A DNA stretch of 42,143 nucleotides, taken from the NCBI GenBank assembly GCA_945869965.1, contig CAMBRC010000035.1, positions 1 to 42,143 on the forward strand, written 5' to 3'. Positions 1-8,013 of this stretch are shown one piece after another. The stretch is from Asaia bogorensis. GTDB lineage: Bacteria > Pseudomonadota > Alphaproteobacteria > Acetobacterales > Acetobacteraceae. The notes under the pieces are model-generated. The model saw only the letters and a list, made by a program, of their open reading frames with translations. It was not told where the DNA came from and made no database searches. The translations under genes were made by a program, and so were the position numbers. Each line of letters opens with the position of its first letter. The stretch's first letter is position 1.

Positions 1-1
1 C

Positions 2-82
2 GCCCTGCGCGCCACCACGGCAGCAGCAAAACGTGCGTATCAACCGGCAGGCGGTCCACCTAACGGAACCGAAACGCTGTAG
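2..82 (+). CDS. possible C-terminal end of a gene cut by the window edge
   Basis: Frame 2 is open from the left edge to a TAG at 80-82 and gives 26 residues of Ala/Pro/Gly-rich tail. The composition looks like a protein C-terminus. A rival frame (3-269) is also open from the edge, so the assignment is weak. No family can be named from so short a piece. Sequence to the left of the window would decide it. Confidence 0.2.
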   Translation, partial: ALRATTAAAKRAYQPAGGPPNGTETL

Positions 83-327
83 CGAACAACCGAGCCATCT
101 CTGTGTGGCCGGGCGATCGCCCGACCACACCGACACTGGCATTACCCAACCCACTCAATTAACATCTCACCCGGATCACCAAACGGGGGCAGGCCACCCA
201 CTTCTGTCCCTGCCATCTGATCTACGCCGCATAGGTAGCACCTTCCATCAACCTTACCTGTGGAGATAAAGGGGGGAGGAGCACACTACAACTAGGAGGC
301 CGCCTGCGCCCCTTCATAAAGGTAAAA
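83..327. other. non-coding or unassigned stretch of the putative island
   Basis: No convincing gene is seen. The plus-strand frame that runs to 269 has Thr/His/Pro/Gln-rich composition with no recognisable domain and no clear ribosome-binding site. An AGGAGG at 294-299 has no start codon at proper distance, and AAAGG at 318-322 probably serves the GTG at 328. Confidence 0.3.
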
Positions 328-612
328 GTGGGGCTGTGCCTCACCATTATGAAAACTATCAACTTTAAACACATTAACGAGCGCATCGAGAAACCCGTAA
401 CCGACCTACCGGCGAACTCCTTTGAGTACTACATCAACCTCACGGCCAAGCTGATCGACCGGCCGTACATGCACACCTTCAAGCTGGTGCAGGGCTGGCC
501 ACTGGATAAGATCAGCCGGCGCTACGAGCAGGCGACGAAGCACTGCCCGCCAAAAAGCACACCCGAGCTACGTTGGTGGGCGCTACGGAAGAGGGAGATG
601 ACGAACGAATAG
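328..612 (+). CDS. small hypothetical protein of the island
   Basis: This encodes 94 residues if translation begins at the GTG at 328, which has AAAGG five bases upstream; an ATG at 349 gives 87 residues but has no visible Shine-Dalgarno. The protein is basic and aromatic-rich, with a C-terminal part containing WPLDKISRRYEQATKHC and WWALRKRE. I do not recognise a family. It has no signal peptide or membrane segment. It lies tail to tail with the gene at 629-886 with a 16-base gap and shares the lower GC of this end of the window, consistent with cargo of a mobile element. Function is unknown. Confidence 0.45.
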   Translation: MGLCLTIMKTINFKHINERIEKPVTDLPANSFEYYINLTAKLIDRPYMHTFKLVQGWPLDKISRRYEQATKHCPPKSTPELRWWALRKREMTNE

Positions 613-628
613 AACCCGATAGGTGGGG

Positions 629-886
629 CTATTGCTGTCGTCCTGGCTGATCGCTTGGCAGTCGGTCACGCCAGAACTTAGCAGTACGCTCATAAACCGC
701 GTCCGGTGTAAGTCGGTTGAATGCCGCAAGCACCTTTTTACCAACGCACACATTGCTATTGTCATCAAAATAGGCGAGATTCTCGTCGTGCAGGTGAAGT
801 AAATGGGTGGCGGCCTCGTTCTGATACAGAAAACGCTTAATCACAAACTGCTCAAGCATCCACTCGGCGGCTTCTTGAGGACTCAC
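629..886 (-). CDS. small hypothetical protein (DUF6953-like)
   Basis: This is an 85-residue protein starting at a GTG (884-886) that overlaps the ancestral stop (883-885) of the gene upstream as GTGA, a sign of translational coupling. The N-terminus, MSPQEAAEWMLEQ, followed by an aromatic/acidic middle (NLAYFDDNSN) and KKVLAAFNRLTPDAVYER, resembles the small bacterial family I know as DUF6953; that match is from memory and is not certain. It is cytosolic with no transmembrane segment. Function is unknown. The gene belongs to the low-GC island end. Confidence 0.5.
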   Translation of the reverse strand: MSPQEAAEWMLEQFVIKRFLYQNEAATHLLHLHDENLAYFDDNSNVCVGKKVLAAFNRLTPDAVYERTAKFWRDRLPSDQPGRQQ

Positions 887-1116
887 TTCTTAGCCAGAGG
901 GACATATTTGTTGATGAGGTGCTCTTTGAACTATCCGCTCTCCTTCGATGCCCCCTTAAACCATTGAGTTAAATAATAACCTTTTGGTCTCTTGTAGAAA
1001 TCCAGGTCGCTAGGAACTGTGTCAACTGTCATGGGCGGACCACCGGACTTTAAAATCACGATATCGCCTTTCTTAAACATATTTTTAACAGGCACGTCTT
1101 TTTTTTTGGCCACCAC
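883..1116 (-). pseudogene. DUF2158-like small protein interrupted by one in-frame TAG
   Basis: From the GTG at 1116 (GGAGGG nine bases upstream) the frame reads 61 residues to a TAG at 931-933. The core FKKGDIVILKSGGPPMTV and the later YYLTQWFKGASKESG are typical of the small YodC/DUF2158 family. After the TAG the same frame stays open for 15 more codons (FKEHLINKYVPLAKK) and ends with TGA at 883-885, overlapping the next start. That is where I expect the family's C-terminus to lie, so the TAG most likely replaced a Tyr codon (TAT/TAC). The gene could be a recent pseudogene, a read-through case or a sequencing error. A shorter start at the ATG at 1080 is also possible. Confidence 0.55.
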
Positions 1117-1249
1117 GCCCTACCCTCCGCAAGCCGGTTCGATGCTGCTTCAACTTATCACGGTACATAGGTGCCCCATAGGTCTTCCCGGCCTCTGCCT
1201 GTTGCCTCGCTCTTAACCGCAGACTTGGCCGGTGATAAGGTGACCCACA

Positions 1250-1326
1250 GACCCCGTAGCTCAACTGGATAGAGCAACGAGCTTCTACCTCGTGCGTTGG
1301 GGGTTCGAGTCCCTCCGGGGTCGCCA
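1250..1326 (+). tRNA. tRNA-Arg (anticodon TCT)
   Basis: A 77-base cloverleaf can be folded by eye. The acceptor arms GACCCCG and CGGGGTC pair, with discriminator G and encoded CCA. The D arm is GCTC/GAGC. The anticodon stem ACGAG/CTCGT encloses loop CTTCTAC, giving anticodon TCT, and the T arm is GGGGG/CCCTC around TTCGAGT. It lies just inside the inferred right boundary of the island, 73 bases before a 3' half-copy of a different tRNA-Arg with the same anticodon. Confidence 0.93.
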
Positions 1327-1398
1327 CGGACGTGCCTCAGAGTGAAATAGGAGTGACAAAATCTCTATCGCTTTGAAATAAAGCAAAATAGATACAAT

Positions 1399-1443
1399 CT
1401 TCTAAGCTGTGGGTCGCTGGTTCGAGTCCAGCAGGGCGCGCCA
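1399..1443 (+). other. attachment-site scar: 3' half of a second tRNA-Arg(TCT)
   Basis: The sequence begins exactly at an anticodon loop (CTTCTAA, anticodon TCT at 1401-1403). It continues through a complete T arm (GCTGG TTCGAGT CCAGC, 1416-1432), the acceptor 3' strand AGGGCGC, discriminator G and CCA (1441-1443). The 5' half is absent: the bases before 1399 (GATACAAT) cannot form the anticodon stem or D arm. A tRNA 3' half starting in the anticodon loop is the standard product of tyrosine-integrase insertion into a tRNA gene. I infer that the element lies to the left and that its other end, with the full tRNA-Arg, is outside the window. Confidence 0.75.
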
Positions 1444-1459
1444 AGGAAGCAAAGAAGGC

Positions 1460-1555
1460 GTTCTTTTTTTAAAAAAGAACCAAAAAACTTCTGTCCATTG
1501 AGGCACGGGCCAATGGATAAAAGTCTTTTTGCTTCTTTTTCTTCAGAAAAAGAAG
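1460..1555. repeat. paired AT-rich 3'-end element, locus 1
   Basis: Two units face each other with arms inward. The left hairpin (1460-1480, GTTC/GAAC stem, loop reduced to TTA) runs into CAAAAAACTT. The right arm (AAAAGTCTTTTTG) leads to a hairpin at 1532-1555 (CTTCTTTTTC stem, TTCA loop). The arms can pair to form a central stem with an A-tract before and a T-tract after, like a bidirectional terminator. The right hairpin ends seven bases from the stop of the permease gene (minus strand). Confidence 0.75.
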
Positions 1556-1562
1556 ACCTTGC

Positions 1563-2447
1563 TTACCCCTTAACTCCCCCCGCCGTCAGCCCCTCCACCA
1601 CGAACTTGCGCAGCAGCATCACCAGCAGCACCGACGGCGTCAGCGCGATCAGGCAGATCGCCATCATCAAGTTGAACACCACGAATACGTCGCCGACCAG
1701 GCTGGCGATGACGACGGGGAGCGTCATGAACTCGGCCCGGTTGTTCAGGATCAGCGGAATGAGCAGGTCGTTCCAGGCGATGATGAAGACGATGGCGCCG
1801 TAGCTGGCCAGCGCAGGCGTGCTGAGCGGCAGGGTGATGCGCAGGAAGGCGGTGAAGCGGGTGCAGCCGTCGATGCGGGCACTTTCGTCGAGTTCCTTGG
1901 GGATCGAGGCGAAGTACGGCACCAGAATCAGGATGCCGTAGGGCAGCAGGAAGCCGGTGAGGGCTATGATCACGCCCCACATCGAGTTCAGCATGCCGAG
2001 TTTGCGGAACACCACGTAGAGCGGGATCATCAGCACGATGATCGGCACGAAGCGGGCGAAGACGTTCACCGTCAGCAGCCAGGCGACCCAGCGCAGGTTC
2101 AGCTTGACCACGGTGTAAGCCGAGAGCGAAGCGAAGATCAGGGTGAGGAAGGTGACCGAGACCGAGATCACCACCGAGTTGCCCAGCGCGTGATAGATTT
2201 TTTTCACGTTGTCGGGCAGGTAGGTGGCCTGTTCGAAGACTTGGCCGCGCTGTTCGCCGCGGCTGATGATGACGCGAAAATTGTCGAAGGTGATGTCGCC
2301 GGGGATGATCGAGCGGGTGTCGCCGGCGAGGTTTTTTTCGGCCAGCAGTGAGCCGATCACCACGGCGGCCAGCGGCAGCAGGATGAAGAAGATCACCGCG
2401 ATGTTGGCGAAATGCAGCAGCAGCTTCTGGAGCGGGGTCTTGCGCAT
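1563..2447 (-). CDS. sugar-type ABC transporter permease (MalG/UgpE-like)
   Basis: This 294-residue inner-membrane protein has about six hydrophobic segments, the first at residues 12-34. The EAA loop that docks the ATPase lies at about 185-208 (ELDESARIDG followed by TLPLSTPALAS), as is typical of the second permease of CUT1-family carbohydrate importers. The ATG at 2447 follows the stop of the partner permease (2453-2455) by five bases. It is the last gene of the operon and ends seven bases before repeat locus 1. No ATPase gene follows, so the transporter must use an ATPase encoded elsewhere. The substrate cannot be told from the permease; sugars, polyols or glycerol phosphate are typical. 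Confidence 0.9.
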   Translation of the reverse strand: MRKTPLQKLLLHFANIAVIFFILLPLAAVVIGSLLAEKNLAGDTRSIIPGDITFDNFRVIISRGEQRGQVFEQATYLPDNVKKIYHALGNSVVISVSVTFLTLIFASLSAYTVVKLNLRWVAWLLTVNVFARFVPIIVLMIPLYVVFRKLGMLNSMWGVIIALTGFLLPYGILILVPYFASIPKELDESARIDGCTRFTAFLRITLPLSTPALASYGAIVFIIAWNDLLIPLILNNRAEFMTLPVVIASLVGDVFVVFNLMMAICLIALTPSVLLVMLLRKFVVEGLTAGGVKG

Positions 2448-2452
2448 GGCGG

Positions 2453-3409
2453 TCAGTCCGTCCGCCGGTAAAGCAGCTTGATGTAGATGAAGGCCAGGAT
2501 CGCGACCATCGCCGCCAGCAGGAAGGCCGAGGCCGCACCTGCGCCGATGTCGAAGGGTGGGGCGAAGCCTTTCTTATAGCTGTACCAGCTGGCAACCCAG
2601 GTGGCGTCGCCGGGGCCGCCCTGGGTGATCGCGAGGATTTCGTCGAACACGGCGACCGCGAAGGAGGTGCGCAGGACCAGCAGCACGACGATTACCGGCA
2701 TGATCAGCGGCAGGGTGATGTGGCGGAAGCGGTGCCAGGCGCCGGCGCCATCCACCGAGGCGGCTTCGAATAACTCCTTGCTGATCCCCTGCAAGGCTGC
2801 GTGCACGAGCAGGATGGCGAATGGCAGGGTGCGCCAGATATAGGGCACGGCAACTGCGTACAGCGCGGTATCGGGATTGCCGGTCCAGTCGATCGGGCGG
2901 TCGATCGCGCCGACCGAATAGAGCAGGCGGTTCAGGAAGCCGAGCTTGCCGTTGTAGATGAACGACCAGATCAGGCCGTTGGCGATCGGCGGCACGGCGT
3001 AGGGCAGCAGGATCAGGAAACGGGTGATCCGGCTGGTCCAGATATCCTGTTGGTTGATCAGGATGGCGATGGCCACCGCCAGCACCACTTCGACGATCAC
3101 AGTGAAGGCGGTGAAGGTCAGGGTGTTGCCGAGCGACAACAGGAACAGCGGGTCGGTCAGCACCTTTTCGTAGTTGTCGAAGCCGATAAACGGAAAGATG
3201 CCCGTGCGCAGCTGGATCAATGAGACTTTGTGCAGCGAGAGGTAGGCGGCGTAATAGATCGGGTAGGCGAGCACCAGCGCCAAGGTGACCAGGGTCGGCA
3301 GGTTCATCGCCACGCCGAGGATGCGTGGCGATAGCTCCTTACCAAAGCGATGGGGGCCGAAGCGGGGGGGGGCGGGTGTGACCCCGCCCTTCGCTGCCGT
3401 GTCGCTCAC
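2453..3409 (-). CDS. sugar-type ABC transporter permease (MalF/UgpA-like)
   Basis: This is a 318-residue permease with a 34-residue cytoplasmic N-terminus, a first membrane segment at about 37-56, and the EAA motif at about 212-235 (ELFEAASVDGAG then ITLPL). It partners the permease encoded just downstream. The GTG at 3409 starts nine bases after the stop of the binding-protein gene, which indicates an operon. A run of eight or more G residues at about 3364-3373 lies in the N-terminal codons and is a place where an indel would be easily created. Confidence 0.88.
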   Translation of the reverse strand: MSDTAAKGGVTPAPPRFGPHRFGKELSPRILGVAMNLPTLVTLALVLAYPIYYAAYLSLHKVSLIQLRTGIFPFIGFDNYEKVLTDPLFLLSLGNTLTFTAFTVIVEVVLAVAIAILINQQDIWTSRITRFLILLPYAVPPIANGLIWSFIYNGKLGFLNRLLYSVGAIDRPIDWTGNPDTALYAVAVPYIWRTLPFAILLVHAALQGISKELFEAASVDGAGAWHRFRHITLPLIMPVIVVLLVLRTSFAVAVFDEILAITQGGPGDATWVASWYSYKKGFAPPFDIGAGAASAFLLAAMVAILAFIYIKLLYRRTD

Positions 3410-3418
3410 CGTTGTGCC

Positions 3419-4768
3419 TCAGCCTTTCTTCACTTGGGCGATCGCGGCGATCAGGTTGTCGCAGCAGACATCGGCGGTGATCTGGCCGATGAGCGCCTTT
3501 TGCACTTCGATGTTCAGGCGGTCCGACCACGGGAAATGCCAGGGCTGGTACATCGAGTTGCAGACCTCGCCGACGAAGGTCGACTTCTTCCAGGCGTCCA
3601 GGATCAGCGGAACGTCGCCGTACGGCGCCCAGCCCTTGCTAATGGCATCGCTGTTCATCACCGAGGTGTAACCGGAGCCGAGCATGGCGTCCTTGGCCAG
3701 GCTGACCGCCTGCGAATACTGGCCGTCCTTGGTCTTGCCGCCGAGATATTGCAGCAGCTTCCAAGCCCATTCCTTGTTGCGGTTGGCTGCTGTCACGAAA
3801 TAGACGTGCGCGGTGCCGATGGTGCGGCCGTCGCCAGGCGAACCGTGCGCCTTGATCTTGCCGGCGTTGGGCGACTGGGCGGGGTCGTTGGCGACCTGGA
3901 GCGTGTAGTGGTGGTTGGGGCCGCGATAGAGGTTCTTGCCGGCGCTGAACGCCTTGGCCGAGCCGACGAATTGCTGCTTGAGCGATTCGGGGTCGGCGAG
4001 GTCTTCCTTGAAGGTCTGGACCCACCATTTCAGGGTTTCGCGCGCGATCGAGCCCGCGCCGAGCTGGTGGTTGCCGGCCTTGTCGAAGAAGGCGCCGCCC
4101 TTGTTGTGCGTCATCTGCATCCAGGTGCCGGGCAACTGTTCCAGTCCGACGCCAGCGACCCAGAAGATCGGGTATTCGGAGATCTTGTCCTTCTTCGCTT
4201 TGCGCATCTGCTCCATGAGTTCTTCATAGGTCTTGAACGGCGTCATCTTCGCCTGTTCCAGCAGCGGCTCGTAGTAGTTCCAGATCCAGGTGGTGGAGAA
4301 ATACGGCATGCCCATCAGCTTGCCGTTGTGCACCGCAACCGTCTTCATCATGTCGGTCATGTCCGCGACATAGGCCGCCGCGCCCGGCATGTCCTGGACC
4401 TGCTCCACCAGCCCCTGGGAGACGAAATTCCAGAACGAGTAAGGCGAGGACTGCGACACATCGATCGACTCGCCACCGGCGAACATCGACAACAGCTTGG
4501 GCGGATGGTCGTTGAAGGCGGAGATGGTGGAGTCGACGGTGACGCCCCAATCCTCTTTGAACCTGGCGCCGATCTTTGTGTAGATGTCGCCATAGGTCCA
4601 GACGACGAAGTTGACCTTGTCCACCTTGCCCTTGGGCACATCGGCCCATGGCGTGCCCTGGGCCCAGGCCGGCGCGCCGTTCGCCAAGGCCATGGCCACG
4701 CCGGCGGAGGTCGATTGCAGGAATGCGCGGCGCCCGATGCCAGGCGCGCTCCCGGTTGTGCGGTTCAT
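3419..4768 (-). CDS. ABC transporter substrate-binding protein (extracellular family 1), Tat-exported
   Basis: This is 449 residues from the ATG at 4768, which has AGGGAAAGG just upstream; an in-frame upstream extension to 4834 lacks such support. The N-terminus has a twin-arginine signal (GRRAFLQ followed by a short hydrophobic stretch and APAWAQ), so the protein is probably exported folded to the periplasm. The mature part (FVVWTYGDIYTKIGARFKED and further) is typical of family 1 solute-binding proteins of carbohydrate ABC systems. It is the first gene of the SBP-permease-permease operon and diverges from the hydrolase at 4934. The ligand cannot be read from sequence; a sugar or polyol is the family norm. 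Confidence 0.9.
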   Translation of the reverse strand: MNRTTGSAPGIGRRAFLQSTSAGVAMALANGAPAWAQGTPWADVPKGKVDKVNFVVWTYGDIYTKIGARFKEDWGVTVDSTISAFNDHPPKLLSMFAGGESIDVSQSSPYSFWNFVSQGLVEQVQDMPGAAAYVADMTDMMKTVAVHNGKLMGMPYFSTTWIWNYYEPLLEQAKMTPFKTYEELMEQMRKAKKDKISEYPIFWVAGVGLEQLPGTWMQMTHNKGGAFFDKAGNHQLGAGSIARETLKWWVQTFKEDLADPESLKQQFVGSAKAFSAGKNLYRGPNHHYTLQVANDPAQSPNAGKIKAHGSPGDGRTIGTAHVYFVTAANRNKEWAWKLLQYLGGKTKDGQYSQAVSLAKDAMLGSGYTSVMNSDAISKGWAPYGDVPLILDAWKKSTFVGEVCNSMYQPWHFPWSDRLNIEVQKALIGQITADVCCDNLIAAIAQVKKG

Positions 4769-4933
4769 ATCGCAGCCTTTCCCTGTTTTCAGCATTGGCC
4801 ATTGCGGCACCGCTTGGTGCGGGGCCCATGACATTGGTGCAACGCAGCGTCCACCCAGGCGTGCGGCCTGTCAACGCGGATTTGGCGTTTCGTCCCGGTT
4901 GCGGCACCGTTGGCCAAAATCGAGGGACATGCC

Positions 4934-5623
4934 ATGGCCGCCATCGTGCTCATTCACGGCGCTTATCAAGGCGGCTGGATCTGGCAGCCGGTCGCCGCCC
5001 GCCTGCGCGCCATGGGCCACAACGTCTTCGCCCCCAGCCTGGACGGCTGTGCCGAGCGCGCCCACGCATTGCGGCCGGGGATCACCAATGCCAGCCAAGG
5101 TGCCGAGATCGCCGAACTGCTGCGCTTCGAGGATTTGCACGATGCCGTGCTGGTCGGCACCAGTTGCGGCGGCATGGTCATGGCAGCCAGCGCCGAACGC
5201 GCCCGTGCCCGTATCGCCCGGCTGGTGTTTGCCGATGCGCTGGCGTTGCTGGACGGCGAAAAGCTCGCTGACATCGTGGCCCGCCCTACCGCCGTGACCA
5301 CCGACCTGGCGACCGGCGTTCCGCAAGAGGATGCCGCCAATCGCCTGTTCCGCGACCTGGAGCCCGGTTTGCGCGACTGGGCCGCGGCCCGCACAACGAT
5401 GCATCCGCGCGCGGCGATGGAAGCGGCGATGGAACTTCCCAGCTTCTGGCAGCAACAATGGGATGCCGATGTCGTCTGGTGCCGGCGCAGCGCCAACCCG
5501 CCTTTGGCACACCAACGCCGGACCGCGGACAGGCTTGGCGCGCGTTGGCACGAAATCGATACCGGGCATTATCCGATGCTGAGCACCCCGGACGAACTGG
5601 CCGGAATCATCGCGCGGACGTAA
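4934..5623 (+). CDS. alpha/beta-fold hydrolase
   Basis: This is 229 residues from the ATG at 4934, chosen because GAGGG lies eight bases upstream. The fold signs are VLIHGAYQGGW near the N-terminus (oxyanion region, residues 5-15), the nucleophile elbow GTSCGG with Ser77, and a late catalytic His at about 212 (TGHYP). The short, cap-poor layout is that of the EstC/salicylate-esterase/hydroxynitrile-lyase-like group, small esterases acting on diverse substrates. The acidic residue is not certain. The gene overlaps the convergent dehydrogenase gene by 17 bases. Confidence 0.85.
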   Translation: MAAIVLIHGAYQGGWIWQPVAARLRAMGHNVFAPSLDGCAERAHALRPGITNASQGAEIAELLRFEDLHDAVLVGTSCGGMVMAASAERARARIARLVFADALALLDGEKLADIVARPTAVTTDLATGVPQEDAANRLFRDLEPGLRDWAAARTTMHPRAAMEAAMELPSFWQQQWDADVVWCRRSANPPLAHQRRTADRLGARWHEIDTGHYPMLSTPDELAGIIART

Positions 5624-6917
5624 CACTCCCGAAGCGCTGCTCCATCTCGCGCCGCACCCGTGCCGCCGGCGTATCCATTGCCGCCACGTCATCCCAGGTC
5701 AGCACCGCGCCCTCGGCCACCCCACGCCGCAGCGCCACGCGATGTGCCAGGCCGATCGGCAGTGCGCCCAGCGCCAGGCTGTCGGCCGCCGGCATTGCGC
5801 GGCCCCAGACGGTGTAGCCGCCTTCGCCGTCCAGCATCTCGCCCTGGCGCAATGCCCGCTTGGCCACGGCCACCACGTCAGCACGGAATTCGCGCGACTG
5901 CCCGGTGGGTTCGCCACGCAGGGCGGCCGACAGCACCGAGACGCCGAGTTCCAGGCCGATCAGGTGATACGGCTTGTACGTCGCGGCATAGCGGCCGGAA
6001 GCGTCGGTCTTCAGCCCGTACTGGCCGAAGCACGCGGCGGCATAGGGTGTCGGCGCCTCGATGACCACGTAGACGCCCCAGCGCAGGTCGCGGAAAACCG
6101 GCCGGCCGTCGTGCTCCAGCGATGACACCACCTCCGCGGTTCCCGCCCGCTCCAACACGCCGCCATCGTGACGAGGACGCAACACATGTGGCAGGTCGTC
6201 CACCCCACAGGGCGGAAATGCCAGGCCGGCACTAGGAACATCCAATCCGCAGGCATTGGCGATCGCCGCCATCTCGATCGCCGACTTGGTGCCGTCGAGG
6301 AAGGAGTTGAACATCTGCGGGTTCATTCCCGCCGCCTTCGCCGCCTCGGGCGTAAGCCCATAATGCGTCCAGACATCGTCCGGCGTGACCGTATGATACG
6401 CCGGCAAATACTTGGTGCCCTTGCCCGCCGCCACCACGGCAAAGCCGCAGGACCGCGCCCAGTCGACCAGTTCGGACACCAGCGCCGGCTGGTCGCCATA
6501 GGCCATCGAATAGACCACGCCGGCCGCGCGCGCCTCGGCAGCCAGTAGCGGGCCGGCCAGCACGTCGGCCTCGACATTGACCATCACGATATGCTTGCCG
6601 TTCGCCACCGCCGCACGCGCATGGGCAATGCCAGCCGCGGGATTGCCGGTGGCCTCGACCACCACCTCGACCGCATCCATGGCGATCAGATCGCCGCCGC
6701 TGTCGGTAAAGCGGGTCGCGGCAATCCGTGCCGAGTCCCAGCCCACCGTGGCCAGGGTGGCGCGCGCTCGGTCAGGATCGAGATCGGCGATCGCCGCCAC
6801 CTCCAGCCCGGGCACGTGTGGTACCTGGGCCAGAAACATCGCGCCGAACTTGCCGGCTCCGATCAGGCCAACGCGCACCGGCTTTGCGCGCGCGGCCAGG
6901 AGGGCGTGGAGATTCAT
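5607..6917 (-). CDS. homoserine-dehydrogenase-like NAD(P)-dependent oxidoreductase with SAF domain (COG4091 type)
   Basis: This is a 436-residue protein. Residues 15-40 (VRVGLIGAGKFGAMF) are a dinucleotide-binding Rossmann start, and VVEATGNPAAG near 90-100 is typical of Gfo/Idh or homoserine-dehydrogenase-like folds. The C-terminal third (about 345-425) fits the SAF domain that accompanies this family. The real substrate of this group is not established as homoserine, so I give no gene symbol. It overlaps the hydrolase tail to tail by 17 bases and sits upstream of repeat locus 2. Confidence 0.8.
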   Translation of the reverse strand: MNLHALLAARAKPVRVGLIGAGKFGAMFLAQVPHVPGLEVAAIADLDPDRARATLATVGWDSARIAATRFTDSGGDLIAMDAVEVVVEATGNPAAGIAHARAAVANGKHIVMVNVEADVLAGPLLAAEARAAGVVYSMAYGDQPALVSELVDWARSCGFAVVAAGKGTKYLPAYHTVTPDDVWTHYGLTPEAAKAAGMNPQMFNSFLDGTKSAIEMAAIANACGLDVPSAGLAFPPCGVDDLPHVLRPRHDGGVLERAGTAEVVSSLEHDGRPVFRDLRWGVYVVIEAPTPYAAACFGQYGLKTDASGRYAATYKPYHLIGLELGVSVLSAALRGEPTGQSREFRADVVAVAKRALRQGEMLDGEGGYTVWGRAMPAADSLALGALPIGLAHRVALRRGVAEGAVLTWDDVAAMDTPAARVRREMEQRFGSVTSAR

Positions 6918-6941
6918 CGTCTGATTCCATCAAGAAAGAAT

Positions 6942-7072
6942 CTTCTTTTTATGAACAAAAAGAAGCAAAAAAACTTCATTCGTCGACGCCCATCATAAAT
7001 ACCGGCCGTCGATGCCAGGCACGGACCAAAGTGAAAAAAGTTTTTTTGCTTCTTTTTGTTCACAAAAAGAAG
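6942..7072. repeat. paired AT-rich 3'-end element, locus 2
   Basis: Arms face inward. The left hairpin is at 6942-6965 (CTTC/GAAG base, TGAA loop, but an A.C mismatch where other copies have a loop-closing G-C). Its arm is CAAAAAAACTTCATT. The right arm is GTGAAAAAAGTTTTTTTG and the right hairpin is at 7049-7072 (closing pair G-C, TTCA loop). The locus lies between two co-directional minus-strand genes and ends nine bases from the stop of the dioxygenase gene. Confidence 0.8.
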
Positions 7073-7081
7073 ACCCTTCTC

Positions 7082-7882
7082 TCACGCTGCCTTCGCCTGC
7101 CGCCCCCGCGCATACGCCAGCAGCGCCCCGTCCTCGCACGGCTCGATCGGCCGGAAATCGGTGTGCGCGATGTATTCGGCCCGCGTCGGGGTGCGGATAT
7201 GGTTGGAGACGGCGTTCAGCGTCAGGTACACGATCTTGCGCGGATACGGCGTGATGTTGCCGGCCGAGCCGTGCACCAGGTTGCCGTGGAACATCAGCAA
7301 TCCGCCGGGCTTGCCGATTGGGGTGACAATCCCGCCCTCGGCCACCAGCTTGGTGACGGTGGGTTCGTCCAGCGTCCACAGCGGATAGCTCGTCGTCGTG
7401 GTGTCGTGGCCGGCCACCAGCGTGCCATGCGTATGGCTGCGCGGCACCAGCATCAGGGGGCCGTTGATGTGCATCACCTCATCGAGGAACACCGCGATGT
7501 TCATGGCGCGGGGTTCGGGCATGCCGTCATCGCGTGCCCAGGTGCCGTAATCCTGGTGCCATTGCCAGACATCGCCGGTGAAGGCCGATTTCGCGTTGAT
7601 CTTGAACTGATGCATGTACAGCGGCTCGCCGAACACCTGCTCGATCGGCGCGATCATGCGGGGATGCCGGCCCAGCAAGCCGAAGGCTTCGTTGTACTGG
7701 TGTGCGGCGAAGGCGGTGCGCGGCGCGCCGGAGCGTTCGCGCCAGATTTCCGGCCGCGTCTGGGCATAGATCGCCTCGGCTTCGTCACGCAGCACGGCGA
7801 TTTCCTCCGCGCTGAACAACTCCGGCAGGAACAGATAGCCCTCGGTGTGGAACTGCGCGATCTGCTGCGGGGTAAGTTCCAT
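7082..7882 (-). CDS. phytanoyl-CoA dioxygenase (PhyH) family protein
   Basis: This is 266 residues from the ATG at 7882 (AGGGA seven bases upstream). It is a non-heme Fe(II)/2-oxoglutarate oxygenase: the facial triad is visible as H109-x-D111 (WHQD) and a distal His at about 204 (LVHGSAGN), with a 2-oxoglutarate-binding Arg probably in YPRKIVYL. The block WHQDYGTW and DGMPEPRAMN resembles the region seen in ectoine hydroxylase EctD and relatives, but no ectoine genes are near, so the substrate is open. It diverges from the GST gene. It ends beside repeat locus 2. Confidence 0.88.
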   Translation of the reverse strand: MELTPQQIAQFHTEGYLFLPELFSAEEIAVLRDEAEAIYAQTRPEIWRERSGAPRTAFAAHQYNEAFGLLGRHPRMIAPIEQVFGEPLYMHQFKINAKSAFTGDVWQWHQDYGTWARDDGMPEPRAMNIAVFLDEVMHINGPLMLVPRSHTHGTLVAGHDTTTTSYPLWTLDEPTVTKLVAEGGIVTPIGKPGGLLMFHGNLVHGSAGNITPYPRKIVYLTLNAVSNHIRTPTRAEYIAHTDFRPIEPCEDGALLAYARGRQAKAA

Positions 7883-8013
7883 GGCATGCTCCCTTGGTGG
7901 CGTATGGTTGAGCCTAAACTGCCGAGTTCGAGGCGATCGGGTCAAGCAGCGTGCTTGCGCGGCGGTCCGGGAGGCCGCACGCTGCGGCCAACAACCACCG
8001 AGGGAAACCCGCC

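Noticed and set aside
1085-1327. Minus-strand ORF beginning MATPEGLEPP over the tRNA
   Set aside because: It is antisense to the tRNA-Arg; such ORFs are well-known false calls over tRNA genes.
3350-4831. 493-codon plus-strand ORF
   Set aside because: It is antisense to the binding-protein gene, which has a signal peptide and family motifs; long shadows are common at this GC.
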